Assembly: GCA_016764535.1 (NCBI GenBank)
Contig: JAESRR010000253.1
Location: 22,003-29,340, forward strand
Direction of reading: 5' to 3'
Source: Cohaesibacteraceae bacterium
GTDB lineage: Bacteria; Pseudomonadota; Alphaproteobacteria; Rhizobiales; Cohaesibacteraceae
DNA: 7,338 nt
The notes below the pieces were generated by a model that saw nothing but the letters and a program-made list of their open reading frames with translations, searched no databases and had not been told where the DNA came from. How positions within the stretch are numbered: position 1 is the stretch's first letter; each line of letters begins with the position of its first letter. Of this stretch, positions 5,397-7,338 are shown in pieces. The translations under genes were made by a program, and so were the position numbers.

Positions 5397-6509
5397 ATGC
5401 CCTGGAGTAACGAAAACGGCAGCGGCGGAGGCGGCGGCAAAAAAGGGAACAATCAGGATCCCTGGGGTTCCGGACCGCAAGGGTCTGGCCCGAATTCCCC
5501 CGATCTGGAGGAGCTGCTGCGCAAAAGCCAGGACAAAATCAAACAGATCCTGCCGGGTGGCGGCGGAAGCGGTGGAACAATCAGCGCAATGGGCGCTGGT
5601 TTGATTGCTATTGCACTTGTTCTTGTCTGGCTTGCGACCGGTTTTTATACAGTTAGAAACTCGGAAGTTGGTCTTGAAATTCTTCTGGGTACTTACTCAA
5701 ATACCACAACGCCTGGTTTGAATTACAACTACCCATATCCAATCGGTGCGACCGAAATCATTGATGTGACCACGATCCGGGAAATACTGATCGGAGCGCG
5801 GGGACAGAACCTGTCACGTTTGCAGGATGTTCCCGAAGAAAGCCTGATGTTGACCGGCGATGAAAATATCGTTGATGTTGATTTCAAGGTTCAATGGCGG
5901 ATTGTCGACGCGCGTAAATATGTCTTTGATATTCAGAGCCCTGATCTGACGGTCAAGCTGGTTGCTGAAAGCGCCATGCGTGAGGTTGTTGGCCAGAATG
6001 ACATTCAGCCGATTCTTACCGAACTCCGTGGCGAAGTTGAAAGCCAAACGCATGTATTGATGCAGGCTATGCTCGATTCCTATAATTCCGGTGTTGAAAT
6101 CACCGCTGTTCAGTTGCTGGAAGTTGATCCACCCAAACAGGTGATTGATGCATTCCGTGATGTTCAGGCTGCCCGGGCCGATGAAGTGCGTTTGCAAAAT
6201 GAGGCAGAAGCCTATGCAAACAAACTGGTTCCCGAAGCACGCGGTGAAGCTGCGAGTGTTCTGGAAGCAGCAAACGCTTATAAGGCGCAGACTGTTTCGC
6301 TGGCTAAAGGTGAAGCAGATCGCTTCCTGAAAGTTTATTCGGCCTACAAACTGGCTCCGGATATTACCCGCAAGCGTCTTTATCTGGAAACCATGGAAAA
6401 AGTGATGGCCCGGACGAACAAAACCATCATTGACAGCTCTGTCGGTGGGACCGGTGTTGTGCCATTCCTGCCACTTGGTGGTGGCAATCCTCTAGCGGGA
6501 GCAAAATAA
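5397..6509 (+). CDS. hflK: HflK, FtsH protease modulator subunit
   Basis: HflK and HflC assemble into a membrane complex that surrounds and regulates the AAA+ protease FtsH. The 370-residue product shows the standard layout: a Gly-rich N-terminus starting MPWSNENGSGGGGG (HflK_N type), a charged segment (about 35-52), a second Gly stretch (54-60), one membrane helix (about 62-83, ending TGFYTVRNSEVGLEILLG), then the SPFH/prohibitin domain with ESLMLTGDENIVDVDFKVQW (148-167), and an Ala/Glu-rich coiled coil (about 255-310, including EAEAYANKLVPEARGEA). It ends with a Gly/Pro-rich tail. Most of the protein is expected on the periplasmic side. The ATG at 5397 has AAAGGA six bases upstream. It has its own probable promoter and overlaps hflC by one base as TAATG. 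Confidence 0.97.
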   Translation: MPWSNENGSGGGGGKKGNNQDPWGSGPQGSGPNSPDLEELLRKSQDKIKQILPGGGGSGGTISAMGAGLIAIALVLVWLATGFYTVRNSEVGLEILLGTYSNTTTPGLNYNYPYPIGATEIIDVTTIREILIGARGQNLSRLQDVPEESLMLTGDENIVDVDFKVQWRIVDARKYVFDIQSPDLTVKLVAESAMREVVGQNDIQPILTELRGEVESQTHVLMQAMLDSYNSGVEITAVQLLEVDPPKQVIDAFRDVQAARADEVRLQNEAEAYANKLVPEARGEAASVLEAANAYKAQTVSLAKGEADRFLKVYSAYKLAPDITRKRLYLETMEKVMARTNKTIIDSSVGGTGVVPFLPLGGGNPLAGAK

Positions 6510-7338
6510 TGAAACTCGGTTTTTTAGCTGTTCTTCTCACTGTGATCGCTATTGTGATTTCCAATACAGCGTTTCTTGTTAATCCTGGCGAACAGGCTGT
6601 TGTCATGCAGTTTGGTAAAATCGAACGGGAAATCAAGGAATCCGGCCTGTATTTCAAAACACCTTTTGTTCAGGACGTAACTTATCTGGACAAACGCCTT
6701 ATCGATCTGAGCACCCGTGCAACGGAAGCAATTGCTTCTGATCAAAAGCGTATTGTGGTTGATGCGTTCGCCCAGTACAAAATTATCGACGCGGTCTTGT
6801 TTCTGCAAACAGCCCGTACCATTCCAAATGGTAATGTTCGTTTGCGGACGTTCTTCCAGTCATCCTTGAAACAGGTGATTGCGAGTGCGCCTTTTATCGC
6901 GATTTTGCGTGATAACCGAGTTGAACTTATGGGACGCATCAAGTTCCAGATGGATCGTAAAGCACGTGAAATCGGTATCGAAGTGGTTGATGTCCGTATT
7001 CGTCGCGCCGATTTGCCAGATGCCAACTCCCTTGCAGTGTTTCAGCGTATGCAGACAGAACGTGTGCGTGAAGCAACTGAAATTCGCGCAAAGGGTGCGG
7101 AAGCTGCACGTCGGATCAGGGCCCGTGCCGATCGTGACGCAACGGTTTTGATAGCCGAAGCTCAACGTGAATCTGAAGAACTTCGCGGTACAGGTGATGC
7201 GGAACGGAACACAGTGTTCGCGCAGGCTTATGGTCAGGATACTGAATTCTTCGAATTCTACCGTACCATGCAGGCCTATGAGCGAGGTTTGCTGGGTAAT
7301 AACACCAATCTGGTGATTTCGCCCGATAGCGAGTTCTT
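6509..7338 (+). CDS. hflC: HflC, FtsH protease modulator subunit (3' end outside window)
   Basis: The ATG shares its A with the hflK stop (TAATG), with GGGAG at 6497-6501 as Shine-Dalgarno. The frame stays open to the window edge: 276 complete codons and two bases, with no stop. One N-terminal membrane helix (about 3-22) is followed by LVNPGEQAVVMQFGKI, the start of the SPFH domain, then GLYFKTPFVQDV (46-57), LIDLSTR (64-70) and VDVRIRRADLP (160-170). An Arg/Glu/Ala coiled coil (about 178-240) leads to FAQAYGQDTEFFEFYRTMQAYE, the conserved C-terminal HflC region. The last visible residues, LVISPDSEF, lie close to the usual C-terminus, so probably only a few tens of residues are missing. As partner of HflK it should be made in equal amounts, and the overlap fits that. 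In related genomes a Do-type serine protease gene often follows, but it is not in view. Confidence 0.97.
   Translation, partial: MKLGFLAVLLTVIAIVISNTAFLVNPGEQAVVMQFGKIEREIKESGLYFKTPFVQDVTYLDKRLIDLSTRATEAIASDQKRIVVDAFAQYKIIDAVLFLQTARTIPNGNVRLRTFFQSSLKQVIASAPFIAILRDNRVELMGRIKFQMDRKAREIGIEVVDVRIRRADLPDANSLAVFQRMQTERVREATEIRAKGAEAARRIRARADRDATVLIAEAQRESEELRGTGDAERNTVFAQAYGQDTEFFEFYRTMQAYERGLLGNNTNLVISPDSEF

Overview
The window reads as ordinary core chromosome of an alphaproteobacterium, most likely of the Hyphomicrobiales (Rhizobiales) type. Base composition looks close to half GC by eye. Evidence for the group: a circularly permuted, two-piece tmRNA gene; the alphaproteobacterial form of the ClpXP adaptor SspB; DUF4169 and RHH_4 proteins, both typical of that class; and a thyA-folA-hflK-hflC gene order that I recall from many rhizobia-like genomes. 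I see no insertion sequence, prophage, CRISPR array or tRNA gene, and no sign of recent transfer.

Layout. The left end (1-2139, + strand) is the 3' part of a large AsmA-family envelope gene with a long charged coiled coil and a basic tail. It converges on a minus-strand block: a ribbon-helix-helix protein (2147-2350) and a DUF4169 protein (2364-2567), which form a two-gene unit with a candidate promoter near 2640; then sspB (2761-3336); then ssrA, the permuted tmRNA gene (about 3392-3718), which is absent from any protein-only reading. From about 3781 rightwards the + strand carries thyA (3861-4655) and folA (4655-5194), joined by a TAATG overlap. A 202-bp gap follows with a good sigma70-type promoter and a long leader hairpin. 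It leads into hflK (5397-6509) and hflC (6509 to the window edge, incomplete), also joined by TAATG.

How the genes work together. ssrA and sspB serve one pathway: tmRNA tags proteins on stalled ribosomes and SspB hands tagged proteins to ClpXP. thyA and folA form one metabolic loop: ThyA oxidises methylene-tetrahydrofolate to dihydrofolate while making dTMP, and FolA reduces it back. HflK and HflC form the membrane complex that controls the FtsH protease. Proteolysis and quality control therefore flank the folate/dTMP pair.

I did not find a convincing undescribed system. The points most worth a second look are the ssrA-sspB linkage with a 9-nt complementarity between the tmRNA and the sspB leader, the hairpin in the hflK leader, and the unusual C-terminal half of the AsmA protein.
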